35,176 bases of DNA from UBA1049 sp964525815 (GTDB taxonomy: Bacteria > Bacillota > Clostridia > Oscillospirales > CAG-382): NCBI GenBank assembly GCA_964525815.1, contig CAZGJQ010000010.1:1-35176 (forward strand). Reading direction: 5' to 3'. Shown piece after piece: positions 7,957 to 14,464 of the stretch (its first letter is position 1; every line of letters starts with the position of its first letter). The notes below the pieces were generated by a model that was not told where the DNA came from, did not search any database, and saw only the letters and a list, made by a program, of their open reading frames with translations. The position numbers and the translations under genes are program-made.

Positions 7957-8328
7957 ATGAGCATAAGTGTTTCGGTTCTTAAGGGTGAGCAGGAAATCGT
8001 GAGTGAGGCGGTACTCGCCGATACCTTTTTCAACCGTTTGTTCGGGCTGCTTCCGCTAAAGGTTCTTGACGAAAATAAGGGTATTATACTTAAGCCCTGC
8101 AAGCAGATACATACCTTTCACATGAAGTACAGTATAGACGCTGTGTTTTTGTCGGAGGACAATGTTATCGTGCATATAGAGCAAAAAATAGCTCCCAATA
8201 AGGTATCCAAGTATGTAAAGAGTGCGAAGTGCGTGCTTGAGGCGGGTGGAGGCACTGCGGAAAGATGCAGGCTGTCGGTTGGGGACAGGCTGGAGCTTAA
8301 GGAGCTGCGGGAGCAGGGAACCGCATAA
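7957..8328 (+). CDS. DUF192 family protein
   Basis: A 123-residue small beta-rich protein of the DUF192 (COG1430) family. It has the typical ADTFFNRLFGLLP opening, a KPCKQIHTFHMKYSIDAVFL centre and a GGTAERCRLSVGDRL close. The biochemical function of the family is not established. Unlike many members, this one has no obvious signal peptide. It starts 60 bases after tadC behind AAAGGAATGG, and the out-of-frame ATG inside that leader opens a 4-codon frame whose TGA overlaps this start codon (ATGA). Its place at the end of the pilus operon suggests a role with the pilus or envelope (inference). Confidence 0.85.
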   Translation: MSISVSVLKGEQEIVSEAVLADTFFNRLFGLLPLKVLDENKGIILKPCKQIHTFHMKYSIDAVFLSEDNVIVHIEQKIAPNKVSKYVKSAKCVLEAGGGTAERCRLSVGDRLELKELREQGTA

Positions 8329-8376
8329 ATTAATTATATTCCTCGGGAAAGGAGAATTTGTTCAGAGCAAGGAGCA

Positions 8377-9000
8377 ATGAATAAAAGAACAGATATGGAG
8401 CAGATTAGAGAGCTGATAAGCGAAACAGAGGAAAAATCTTTTTCCACAGGTCTTTTCGGCTATAAGAAAAAGGAGATTCTTGAGTATTTAGATTCCCTAG
8501 AGCAGAACTTCAAGAATGCGGTATATAATTTTGAAAAAAAGATTTCCGAGCAGTCAAACGCACTGACCATGGCTCTTCGGGAAAAGGAAAAGCTCAATGA
8601 AAAGAGCAAAGCTCTTGAAGAAAAGGTAGCTTTTTTAAGCACGGATGTTGACCAGCACAAGAGTGAGCTTATTGCCGAAAACAACGCTCTTAAGGAAAAG
8701 ATTGAGGAGTTAACAGAGCTTGAGAGCAAAAACGAGAAGCTTGCCAATGAGATGCTGGGGCTGCAAACCAGATGCGAGTATGCGGAAAACGAAAGGCAGA
8801 AGCTTCTGGACAGCATAGAGGATAAGGAAAAGATCATTTCCGAGCAATGCAAGCAAAACGCACATTCGGAAAGGCTATTAAAAAACGAAATAGAAAAAAT
8901 AAAATCTGAGTATGAGAGCAATAAAAAAATCCAACAGCTTAATATTCAATCATTGAAGGAAAACCTAACAAAATTAGCCAATATCGTCGAGCAATTGTGA
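8377..9000 (+). CDS. DivIVA-like coiled-coil protein
   Basis: A 207-residue protein. A short N-terminal segment, LFGYKKKEILEYLDSLEQNF (residues 26-45), resembles the GYxxxEVDxFL membrane-curvature motif of DivIVA/GpsB proteins. It is followed by about 150 residues of nearly continuous charged coiled coil rich in Glu, Lys and Leu. DivIVA-like proteins mark poles and septa, so this one could position the Tad machine (inference). AAAGGAG and AAGGAG precede the start. It ends the operon just before a strong terminator. An unrelated coiled-coil protein remains possible. Confidence 0.65.
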   Translation: MNKRTDMEQIRELISETEEKSFSTGLFGYKKKEILEYLDSLEQNFKNAVYNFEKKISEQSNALTMALREKEKLNEKSKALEEKVAFLSTDVDQHKSELIAENNALKEKIEELTELESKNEKLANEMLGLQTRCEYAENERQKLLDSIEDKEKIISEQCKQNAHSERLLKNEIEKIKSEYESNKKIQQLNIQSLKENLTKLANIVEQL

Positions 9001-9044
9001 TTCCTCCCTTCGCTATCTTTGCCGACGCGTCTGTTATATTGTTT

Positions 9045-9080
9045 ATAGAAAAAGTCGATCTGCCGGTCGACTTTTTCTAT
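9045..9080 (+). terminator. Terminator of the Tad pilus operon
   Basis: Perfect 14-bp arms ATAGAAAAAGTCGA (9045-9058) and TCGACTTTTTCTAT (9067-9080), with an 8-base loop, 44 bases after the last operon gene. The T-run lies in the 3' arm, so the hairpin could work in either direction. Its 3' arm also overlaps the -35 region of the next putative promoter. Confidence 0.8.
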
Positions 9081-9095
9081 TTGCCGTGATATAAT
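9067..9095 (+). promoter_or_regulatory. Putative upstream promoter of thiN
   Basis: TCGACT (9067-9072), a 17-base spacer and an extended -10 TGA-TATAAT (TATAAT 9090-9095). The -35 is embedded in the preceding terminator. A second TATAAT lies at 9204-9209, closer to the gene, without a convincing -35. Confidence 0.5.
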
Positions 9096-9099
9096 AAAA

Positions 9100-9188
9100 A
9101 CCGTAAACAAACCGTAAACGGTTAAACAAAATGCTGCGCATTTTGCGCTGTACACAAATATGCAAAAAACTAAGCTGCGCATTTTGCG
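9100..9188 (+). repeat. Repeat cluster in the thiN promoter region, candidate operator
   Basis: Two direct repeats ACCGTAAAC at 9100-9108 and 9111-9119 are spaced one helical turn apart. Two direct repeats GCTGCGCATTTTGCG at 9133-9147 and 9174-9188 are 41 bases apart, about four turns. The first of these sits in a perfect palindrome, CAAAATGC-TGC-GCATTTTG (9127-9145). Regular helical spacing suggests a DNA-binding regulator. No TPP riboswitch is present. Confidence 0.5.
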
Positions 9189-9241
9189 ATGTGTATTTCA
9201 AGGTATAATAATGATGTTTTTTAGAAACGAGGGCATATATT

Positions 9242-9862
9242 ATGAGTGCAAAACCTAACTGCTATATAGTAGGTTCAATGGGGATAGAAAAAGAAAAGTT
9301 CTGTCCCAGACAGGGAGACTATATTATAGCGGCTGACGGAGGCTATGAGCATTTGCACAGGCTCGGATATAAGCCTGACCTTTTAGTAGGGGACTTCGAT
9401 TCCATAAAGAAAGTGCCAAAGGGTGTTAATATTGTCCGTCTGCCGAAGGAGAAGAACGACACAGACACTCTTTATGCGATTAAGCTTGGGATGGAAAAGG
9501 GCCATACATCTTTTATCATTCACGGCGGCATGGGCGGAAGAGCTGACCATACTTTGGCAAACATCCAGTCGCTCGCCTATATAGCAGAAAGAGGTGCTAC
9601 CGGTTATTTGATAGGAGAGGGAACGGTTATAACGGCATTAAAGGACGGTAAAATAAGCTTTTCCGCAGAAAACAAGGGTATAATTTCAGTTTTTTGTAAC
9701 GGGAGCGTTGCTTTTGGCGTAAACATCAGGGGACTTAAGTATCCGCTTACCGACGCAACGCTCACGAGCGACATGCCGATTGGAGTAAGCAATGAGTTTA
9801 TCGGCAGTGAAGGTGAGGTTTCGGTGGAGAAGGGAACCCTTATAATAATGTGGAGCGAATAA
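9242..9862 (+). CDS. thiN: Thiamine pyrophosphokinase
   Basis: A 206-residue cytosolic enzyme transferring pyrophosphate from ATP to thiamine to make thiamine diphosphate, which pyruvate- and 2-oxoacid-converting enzymes need. Family motifs: ADGGYEHLHRLGYKPDLLVGD followed by FDS (about 31-54), KNDTDTLYAIKLGMEKG (72-88) and GGMGGRADHTLANIQ (95-109). The C-terminal TPK-binding domain is beta-rich. Length is normal. It stands as a single gene between two terminators. In many Firmicutes thiN follows rpe/rsgA; that linkage is absent here. Confidence 0.92.
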   Translation: MSAKPNCYIVGSMGIEKEKFCPRQGDYIIAADGGYEHLHRLGYKPDLLVGDFDSIKKVPKGVNIVRLPKEKNDTDTLYAIKLGMEKGHTSFIIHGGMGGRADHTLANIQSLAYIAERGATGYLIGEGTVITALKDGKISFSAENKGIISVFCNGSVAFGVNIRGLKYPLTDATLTSDMPIGVSNEFIGSEGEVSVEKGTLIIMWSE

Positions 9863-9922
9863 AATACTCCAGGACAAATGACACCCCGAGCTGTTTATTC
9901 GGGAGTATTGTTATATATTTTG
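9863..9922 (+). terminator. Terminator after thiN
   Basis: AATACTCC (9863-9870) pairs with GGAGTATT (9902-9909); within the loop CCCGA and TCGGG can also pair. A T-rich run (GTTATATATTTTGTT) follows. It begins one base after the thiN stop codon. Confidence 0.7.
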
Positions 9923-9971
9923 TTACTTATTGTCGTTTGCGTGATTCTTTTATTGTTATGAGCATAAAATA

Positions 9972-10052
9972 GGATTAAGGGCTTTAGCCGTTAATCCGGC
10001 GACAAATTCGGCTGAAGTCCAATCGGCTGTATTAGAATTTATTATTTTGTCG
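9972..10052 (+). promoter_or_regulatory. Structured leader upstream of sigK
   Basis: GGATTAA-g-GGCT-tt-AGCC-g-TTAATCC (9972-9997) forms an almost perfect hairpin. Directly after it, CGACAAA (10000-10006) pairs with TTTGTCG (10046-10052). I cannot match this to a known riboswitch family. A CATAAAAT box at 9964-9971 could be a sigma-E-type -10, expected for sigK, but no clear -35 is visible. Confidence 0.4.
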
Positions 10053-10071
10053 TCGGGGAAATGGGAGTTTT

Positions 10072-10767
10072 ATGCTTTCTTTTATCGTTACATTTTTATC
10101 TCGCTTCATATATATGTTCCTAAAGACATCAAACACCTATGCGTTTCCGCCGCCGTTACCTAAGGATGAGGAGCAGCGGCTTTTTCGTCTGTGCAGGCAG
10201 GGAGACACGGATGCGAGGAACAGGCTCATAGAGCACAATCTTCGTTTGGTGGCACATATAGTAAAGAAATATTATACCACCCATAAGGAGCAGGAGGATC
10301 TGATATCAATAGGAACCATTGGTCTTATAAAGGCGATTGATTCCTTTGATATTATGAACGGTGCAAGGTTTGCCACCTATGCGGGTAAATGCTTGCAAAA
10401 CGAAATACTTATGTATTTTCGCTCTCAGAAAAAGCATTCAAACGAGACCTCTATTAACGATGCGGTTGACATTGACAAGGACGGAAACCCTCTTACATAT
10501 ATGGATATAATATCAAGCGACGATGATATTGTGGAAATACTCGATATAAAAATAAAGAGCGCACTGGTATACAAAGCAATACAAAAATCCCTGAACGAAA
10601 GGGAGCGCTCCATAATAATGCTGCGCTACGGATTATGCGGCAGCGGACGAACCTTTGCGCAGCGTGAGGTAGCTGCGCTGCTGGAGATTTCCCGTTCTTA
10701 TGTGTCCCGTCTTGAGAAGGGTGCGCTCGAAAAAATTAAAAAATATATGAAGGAGAACGGAATTTAG
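10072..10767 (+). CDS. sigK: Pro-sigma-K, late mother-cell sporulation sigma factor
   Basis: A 231-residue sigma-70 family factor. The hydrophobic first 20 residues (MLSFIVTFLSRFIYMFLK) match the pro-sequence removed by the SpoIVFB membrane protease at the forespore septum. Region 2 lies at about 53-118 (RLIEHNLRLVAHIVKKYY, EDLISIGTIGLIKAIDSFD, RFATYAGKCLQNEI). Region 4 lies at about 165-228, ending in a helix-turn-helix (TFAQREVAALLEISRSYVSR). The gene is continuous, with no intervening skin-like prophage. It implies that the organism makes endospores, in agreement with the CotF-type genes at 26726-27231. Confidence 0.93.
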   Translation: MLSFIVTFLSRFIYMFLKTSNTYAFPPPLPKDEEQRLFRLCRQGDTDARNRLIEHNLRLVAHIVKKYYTTHKEQEDLISIGTIGLIKAIDSFDIMNGARFATYAGKCLQNEILMYFRSQKKHSNETSINDAVDIDKDGNPLTYMDIISSDDDIVEILDIKIKSALVYKAIQKSLNERERSIIMLRYGLCGSGRTFAQREVAALLEISRSYVSRLEKGALEKIKKYMKENGI

Positions 10768-10779
10768 ACAAAAAAACTA

Positions 10780-10808
10780 TTGATTATTACCAAAGAATGT
10801 ATTATAAT
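10780..10808 (+). promoter_or_regulatory. Sigma-A promoter
   Basis: TTGATT (10780-10785), 17-base spacer, TATAAT (10803-10808), just after sigK and 32 bases before the membrane-protein gene at 10841. Confidence 0.75.
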
Positions 10809-10840
10809 GCTACTATAGATGTTTATGTAAAGGAAAAATA

Positions 10841-11314
10841 ATGGCGGATATTCTATATGTTGTTTTAATAAGTATGCTTCCGGTAATAGAACTCAGAGGT
10901 GCGATACCGATAGGCATAGAGCTGTTAAAAATGGACGTTGGTGTTTGTGTTGCGGCCGCCATAATCGGTAATTTGCTTCCCGTTCCGTTTATAATTTTGT
11001 TCGGCGGCAGGATTCTGAGATATTTTGCCGGGCTTGAGAGGCTGGGTAAGCCGTTCAGGTGGATATTGTCGCTCGGAGAGCGAAAGGTAGCTAAAATGCA
11101 CAGGGTTTTGTTCTGGGGTCTGCTTGCATTTGTGGCAATACCGCTTCCCGGGACGGGAGCGTGGACAGGCTGTTTGGTTGCGATAACCCTCAACCTGAGT
11201 CTTAAGAGATCCATTATTCCGATAATTTTGGGTGTTCTTATAGCGGCCGTAATAGTAACGTTATTTACCATTGGCATAATAGGGGGAGCATTTTTCAGCT
11301 TCCTTTTCGGATAA
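10841..11314 (+). CDS. Small multidrug-export family membrane protein (COG2426)
   Basis: A 157-residue integral membrane protein with about four hydrophobic stretches. It carries the motifs MLPVIELRGAIPIGIELL (12-29) and AIPLPGTGAWTGCLVA (101-116) that define the Sm_multidrug_ex family, distantly related to DedA/VTT proteins. The transported substrate is not established; the family name comes from an early observation. AAAGGA precedes the ATG. Its own promoter is at 10780, and the sugar isomerase-like gene follows after 24 bases. Confidence 0.85.
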   Translation: MADILYVVLISMLPVIELRGAIPIGIELLKMDVGVCVAAAIIGNLLPVPFIILFGGRILRYFAGLERLGKPFRWILSLGERKVAKMHRVLFWGLLAFVAIPLPGTGAWTGCLVAITLNLSLKRSIIPIILGVLIAAVIVTLFTIGIIGGAFFSFLFG

Positions 11315-11338
11315 AAGATATTCAAGAAAGGGTTTTCT

Positions 11339-12196
11339 ATGAGCAAGAGATTCAAGATTGGAGTAATGACAGATTCATTTAAGCTGCCTTTTGAGCAGGC
11401 ATTGGACAAGGCAGTCGAGGTCGGCGCACAGGGCATTCAGCTCTATGTGGTCGAAGGAGAAATGATTTATTCGTCATTTAATGATGAAAAGGTTGCTAAA
11501 GTAAATAAGCTCTTGAAGGACAGGGGACTTGTGGTATCGGCTGTATGCGGAGATTTCGGCGGACACGGCTTTGAGACTCACGAGGAAAACGAGTGGAAGG
11601 TTCCCGCCAGCAAGGCTGTTGCCGATTTGGCGGTTAAGCTGGGCACAAGCGTGGTTACCACCCATATCGGCGTGGTTCCGGAGGAAAAGGGAAGCGAGCT
11701 GTATTCGATTATGAAGACGGCCTGCAAGGATATCGGAGATTATGCCGCATCCATAGGAGTTACCTTTGCCATTGAGACCGGACCGGAAAGAGCCGCTCTG
11801 CTCCGCAGCTTTATTGAGGACGTGGATAGCAAGGGAATAGGTGTAAACCTCGACCCCGCAAACCTCATAATGGTTACAGACGACGATCCCGTGGAAGCGG
11901 TTTATACCCTTAAGGATTATATAGTGCATACCCACGCCAAGGACGGCGTTATGATAAAAAAGACCGAGCCGAGAAGGATTTATAACTTCTTTGCGGAGGG
12001 CGGTATTGAGGACCTTAGAATGTCCGATTATTTCCTTGAGGTTCCGCTCGGAGAGGGTAAGGTTGAGTTCGACAAGTATCTCAACGCACTGTCCGAAATA
12101 GGGTTTGACGGATTTTTGACCATCGAGAGGGAGTGCGGGGACAATCCGTACGAGGACATAAAGAAGGCGGCTGACTTTCTTAAATCAAAGATATAA
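11339..12196 (+). CDS. Sugar phosphate isomerase/epimerase-like TIM-barrel protein
   Basis: A 285-residue protein of the xylose-isomerase-like TIM-barrel superfamily (AP endonuclease 2 fold). Probable metal-binding positions fall in TTHIGVVPEEKG, FAIETGPE, IGVNLDPANL, HTHAKDG and the C-terminal DGFLTIERECG. Such enzymes isomerise or epimerise sugars, ketoses or inositol derivatives, and the exact substrate is not visible. It is followed after 13 bases by a Gfo/Idh/MocA-like gene, a common pairing in inositol and rare-sugar catabolism. Confidence 0.82.
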   Translation: MSKRFKIGVMTDSFKLPFEQALDKAVEVGAQGIQLYVVEGEMIYSSFNDEKVAKVNKLLKDRGLVVSAVCGDFGGHGFETHEENEWKVPASKAVADLAVKLGTSVVTTHIGVVPEEKGSELYSIMKTACKDIGDYAASIGVTFAIETGPERAALLRSFIEDVDSKGIGVNLDPANLIMVTDDDPVEAVYTLKDYIVHTHAKDGVMIKKTEPRRIYNFFAEGGIEDLRMSDYFLEVPLGEGKVEFDKYLNALSEIGFDGFLTIERECGDNPYEDIKKAADFLKSKI

Positions 12197-12209
12197 AGGG
12201 ACATATGTT

Positions 12210-13046
12210 ATGAAAAAGATAGGTTTTATAGATTATTTTCTTGACGAATGGCACGCAAACAATTATCCCAAGTTTATTTCGGATATAGCCGGGGACGAAT
12301 TTACGGTCGCATATGCATATGCCGAGAAGGACAGTCCGGACGGGCTTACAAACGACCAGTGGTGCGAGAAGTTTGGTGTTACCAGGCTGGATACAATTGA
12401 TGAGGTGGTTGAGAGGAGCGATTGTCTGATTGTGCTCTCTCCAGACTTTCCCGAGAGGCATTGGGATTTGTGTCAGAAGCCGCTCAGAAGCGGTAAAAGA
12501 GTATATGTGGACAAGACCTTTGCTCCGTCAAAGGAAATAGCGGAGAAATTGGTTGCGATAGCACAGGAAAGCGGAACCCCCTTCTTCTCCAGCTCAGCGC
12601 TGCGCTTCTCCACCGAGCTTGGTGATGTGGAGCGGGATAACATTGTGTTTATTAATTCCAGAGGACCGGGAAACTTTGATACTTACTCAATTCACCAAAT
12701 AGAGCCAATTGTAATTATGATGGGCAGCGATGTTAAGCGCATTATGTCGGTGGGCAGCGGTAAGTACGAGTCCATGGTCATAGAGTTTGAGGGCGACCGC
12801 CGTGCGGTTATGAGCCATTACGGCTGGACGGGCGTTGATTTTAATATGACGGTTAACTATGCGGACGGTAAGACAAAGCTACTGCCCAAGCTGAGCGATT
12901 ATTTCCCGAGCTTTATGCGGGAGCTATGCGATTTCTTTATGACAGGCGATATCAAGGCAAAGCACGACGAAACGGTTGCGATTATGGGAATAATCGAAGC
13001 CGGTAACAAAGCACTTTCTTCTCCCGGCAAATGGATTGAGGTATAA
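12210..13046 (+). CDS. Short Gfo/Idh/MocA-like oxidoreductase
   Basis: A 278-residue protein. The middle CLIVLSPDFPERHWDLC and KPLRSGKRVYVDKTFAPS follow the Gfo/Idh/MocA pattern, in which a conserved Lys lies near the nicotinamide. The start MKKIGFIDYFLDEWHANNYP lacks a normal GxGxxG dinucleotide loop, and the protein is some 50-80 residues shorter than typical members. It may bind NAD(P) unusually or be non-catalytic. AAAGGGA precedes the ATG. It is co-transcribed with the TIM-barrel gene, so a shared sugar substrate is likely. Confidence 0.7.
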   Translation: MKKIGFIDYFLDEWHANNYPKFISDIAGDEFTVAYAYAEKDSPDGLTNDQWCEKFGVTRLDTIDEVVERSDCLIVLSPDFPERHWDLCQKPLRSGKRVYVDKTFAPSKEIAEKLVAIAQESGTPFFSSSALRFSTELGDVERDNIVFINSRGPGNFDTYSIHQIEPIVIMMGSDVKRIMSVGSGKYESMVIEFEGDRRAVMSHYGWTGVDFNMTVNYADGKTKLLPKLSDYFPSFMRELCDFFMTGDIKAKHDETVAIMGIIEAGNKALSSPGKWIEV

Positions 13047-13098
13047 TTAACAAGCGATGTAATTATAAAAAATCATTAATAAAAAACGGAGGGAAATC

Positions 13099-13659
13099 AT
13101 GAAAGGTTCAAAAAAAATTACTGCGGTCATTTTAGCGGTTGTGATCACAGTAAGCGTTCTTTGCGTCATACCTTCATTGGCTGTGGAAACTATGACCTTC
13201 CAGCCTACGGTAAAGGGTGACTATATTTTCGGAATACCCGAAAAGACAAACTTTAATGCACTTTTGGAAGCGTTACCCCCGAGAACGATTTTAGATGTAT
13301 ATAATCGTCAGGGGAACAGAGTGCAGCCGGGCAGCAACACCTATATAGGCTCCGGTTTTACAATTTCGCTTAACGGCAACTCCTTTGTGGCGGTTGTTGC
13401 GGGGGATGTAAACGGGGACGGCATTTTGGATTCAAAGGATTATTTGCAAATCAAAAGGCATTACCTCGGCACATACGAAATAACGGGAGGTGCCAACCTT
13501 ATTGCTGCGATGGGTGAGGAGCAGAGCAGAATAAAGGCGGTAAGGTATCTCATGGTAAAAAGACATGCACTGGGCAGCTATAACATGAACATTGATTATA
13601 TTGTTCCCTATGTAGAGCCCTCGGATGACGAGAGCGGCTGGACAGAAAGCTGGGTATAA
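13099..13659 (+). CDS. Small secreted protein with a half-degenerate dockerin
   Basis: A 186-residue protein with a signal peptide (1 to about 28, ending in SLAV). It is essentially one module: a beta-rich part (residues 43-101: FGIPEKTNFNALLEAL ... YIGSGFTISLNG), then a dockerin-like pair. The first repeat keeps the calcium loop DVNGDGILDSKD (103-114) and IKRHYLGTY. The second (IKAVRYLMVKRHALGSY, 145-161) has lost the loop. The acidic, Trp-containing tail is low in complexity. No catalytic domain is present, so it may be an adaptor or competitor for cohesins (inference). GGAGGGA precedes the ATG. Confidence 0.8.
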   Translation: MKGSKKITAVILAVVITVSVLCVIPSLAVETMTFQPTVKGDYIFGIPEKTNFNALLEALPPRTILDVYNRQGNRVQPGSNTYIGSGFTISLNGNSFVAVVAGDVNGDGILDSKDYLQIKRHYLGTYEITGGANLIAAMGEEQSRIKAVRYLMVKRHALGSYNMNIDYIVPYVEPSDDESGWTESWV

Positions 13660-13682
13660 AGAAGTAATTTTACCGAATAAGC

Positions 13683-13712
13683 TACGGCGGGTGATATAAC
13701 CCGCCGTATATT
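13683..13712. terminator. Bidirectional terminator between converging genes
   Basis: TACGGCGGGT (13683-13692) and ACCCGCCGTA (13699-13708) with a 6-base loop, between the secreted dockerin-like gene (plus) and pflA (minus). The flanking bases are T-rich on the plus side, so it can serve the plus strand best. Confidence 0.8.
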
Positions 13713-13714
13713 AT

Positions 13715-14443
13715 TTATGCTTTAAGTCCGTATGAACTCAGAATCTCCTTTATTTCCCGTACCTTATCAGGTTCTGGAGGCTGCACCTCGGTCAGCTTGT
13801 AATCCAGTCCCAGCATCTCCCATTTGTACTCCCCGATTTTATGAAAGGGCAGCAGCTCCACAAGCTCCACGCACCGAAAATCCTTAAGGAAGCTCCCCAT
13901 ACGGTGTGCATGGTCGGTGTCCAGAGTCCAGCCGGGCAGCAAAACATGACGAATCCAAACGCTTTTTCCTGTTTCCTCGCAGTGTATGAGAAGATTTATT
14001 GCATTCTCAGAGCTTGTTCCGCTCAGCTCGGTTGAAAGAGAGCTGTCTATCGCTTTTATATCCAGCAGAATTAAATCGGCACTATCAACCGCACCTTTGC
14101 ATACCGACAGGGGTATGCAGCCCGAGGTATCTATGGCGGTATGGAGCTCATTCTGCCTGCACAGCGTTATAAGACGCTCGGCAAAAGCGCTCTGCATGAG
14201 CGGCTCGCCGCCCGAGAGAGTAACACCGCCGTTCTTTATGAAGCTCTTATACCTAAGAATCTGAGACATAAGCTGGTCTGCGGATATTTCATCCCCGCCT
14301 TTCGCATTCCATGAATCGGGATTATGGCAATAAATACAACGCAGCGAACAACCCTGGAAAAACACGACGAACCTTACCCCCGGACCGTCAACCGCTCCGA
14401 AGGTCTCGACAGAATGTATACGACCCTTTGTCTCGCTCTGCAT
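13715..14443 (-). CDS. pflA: Pyruvate formate-lyase activating enzyme
   Basis: A 242-residue radical-SAM protein. CSLRCIYC (C32, C36, C39) is the CxxxCxxC cluster motif, followed by HNPDSW. GGVTLSGGEPLMQ is the SAM-contacting GGE region, and IDTSGC also fits. The enzyme uses a [4Fe-4S] cluster and S-adenosylmethionine to place the glycyl radical on PflB. AGAGGTGA precedes the ATG. It is the second gene of the pflB-pflA unit, 21 bases after pflB. Confidence 0.95.
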   Translation of the reverse strand: MQSETKGRIHSVETFGAVDGPGVRFVVFFQGCSLRCIYCHNPDSWNAKGGDEISADQLMSQILRYKSFIKNGGVTLSGGEPLMQSAFAERLITLCRQNELHTAIDTSGCIPLSVCKGAVDSADLILLDIKAIDSSLSTELSGTSSENAINLLIHCEETGKSVWIRHVLLPGWTLDTDHAHRMGSFLKDFRCVELVELLPFHKIGEYKWEMLGLDYKLTEVQPPEPDKVREIKEILSSYGLKA

Positions 14444-14464
14444 TAAGAGTTCACCTCTTTATTA

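Noticed and set aside
9081..9241. TPP riboswitch before thiN
   Set aside because: No THI-box core (CTGAGA with its partner segments) is present; only DNA-type repeats are seen.
13399..13600. Degenerate C-terminal half-dockerin as a frameshift artefact
   Set aside because: The same loop-less second repeat recurs in two other proteins in the window, so it is not a single-gene error.
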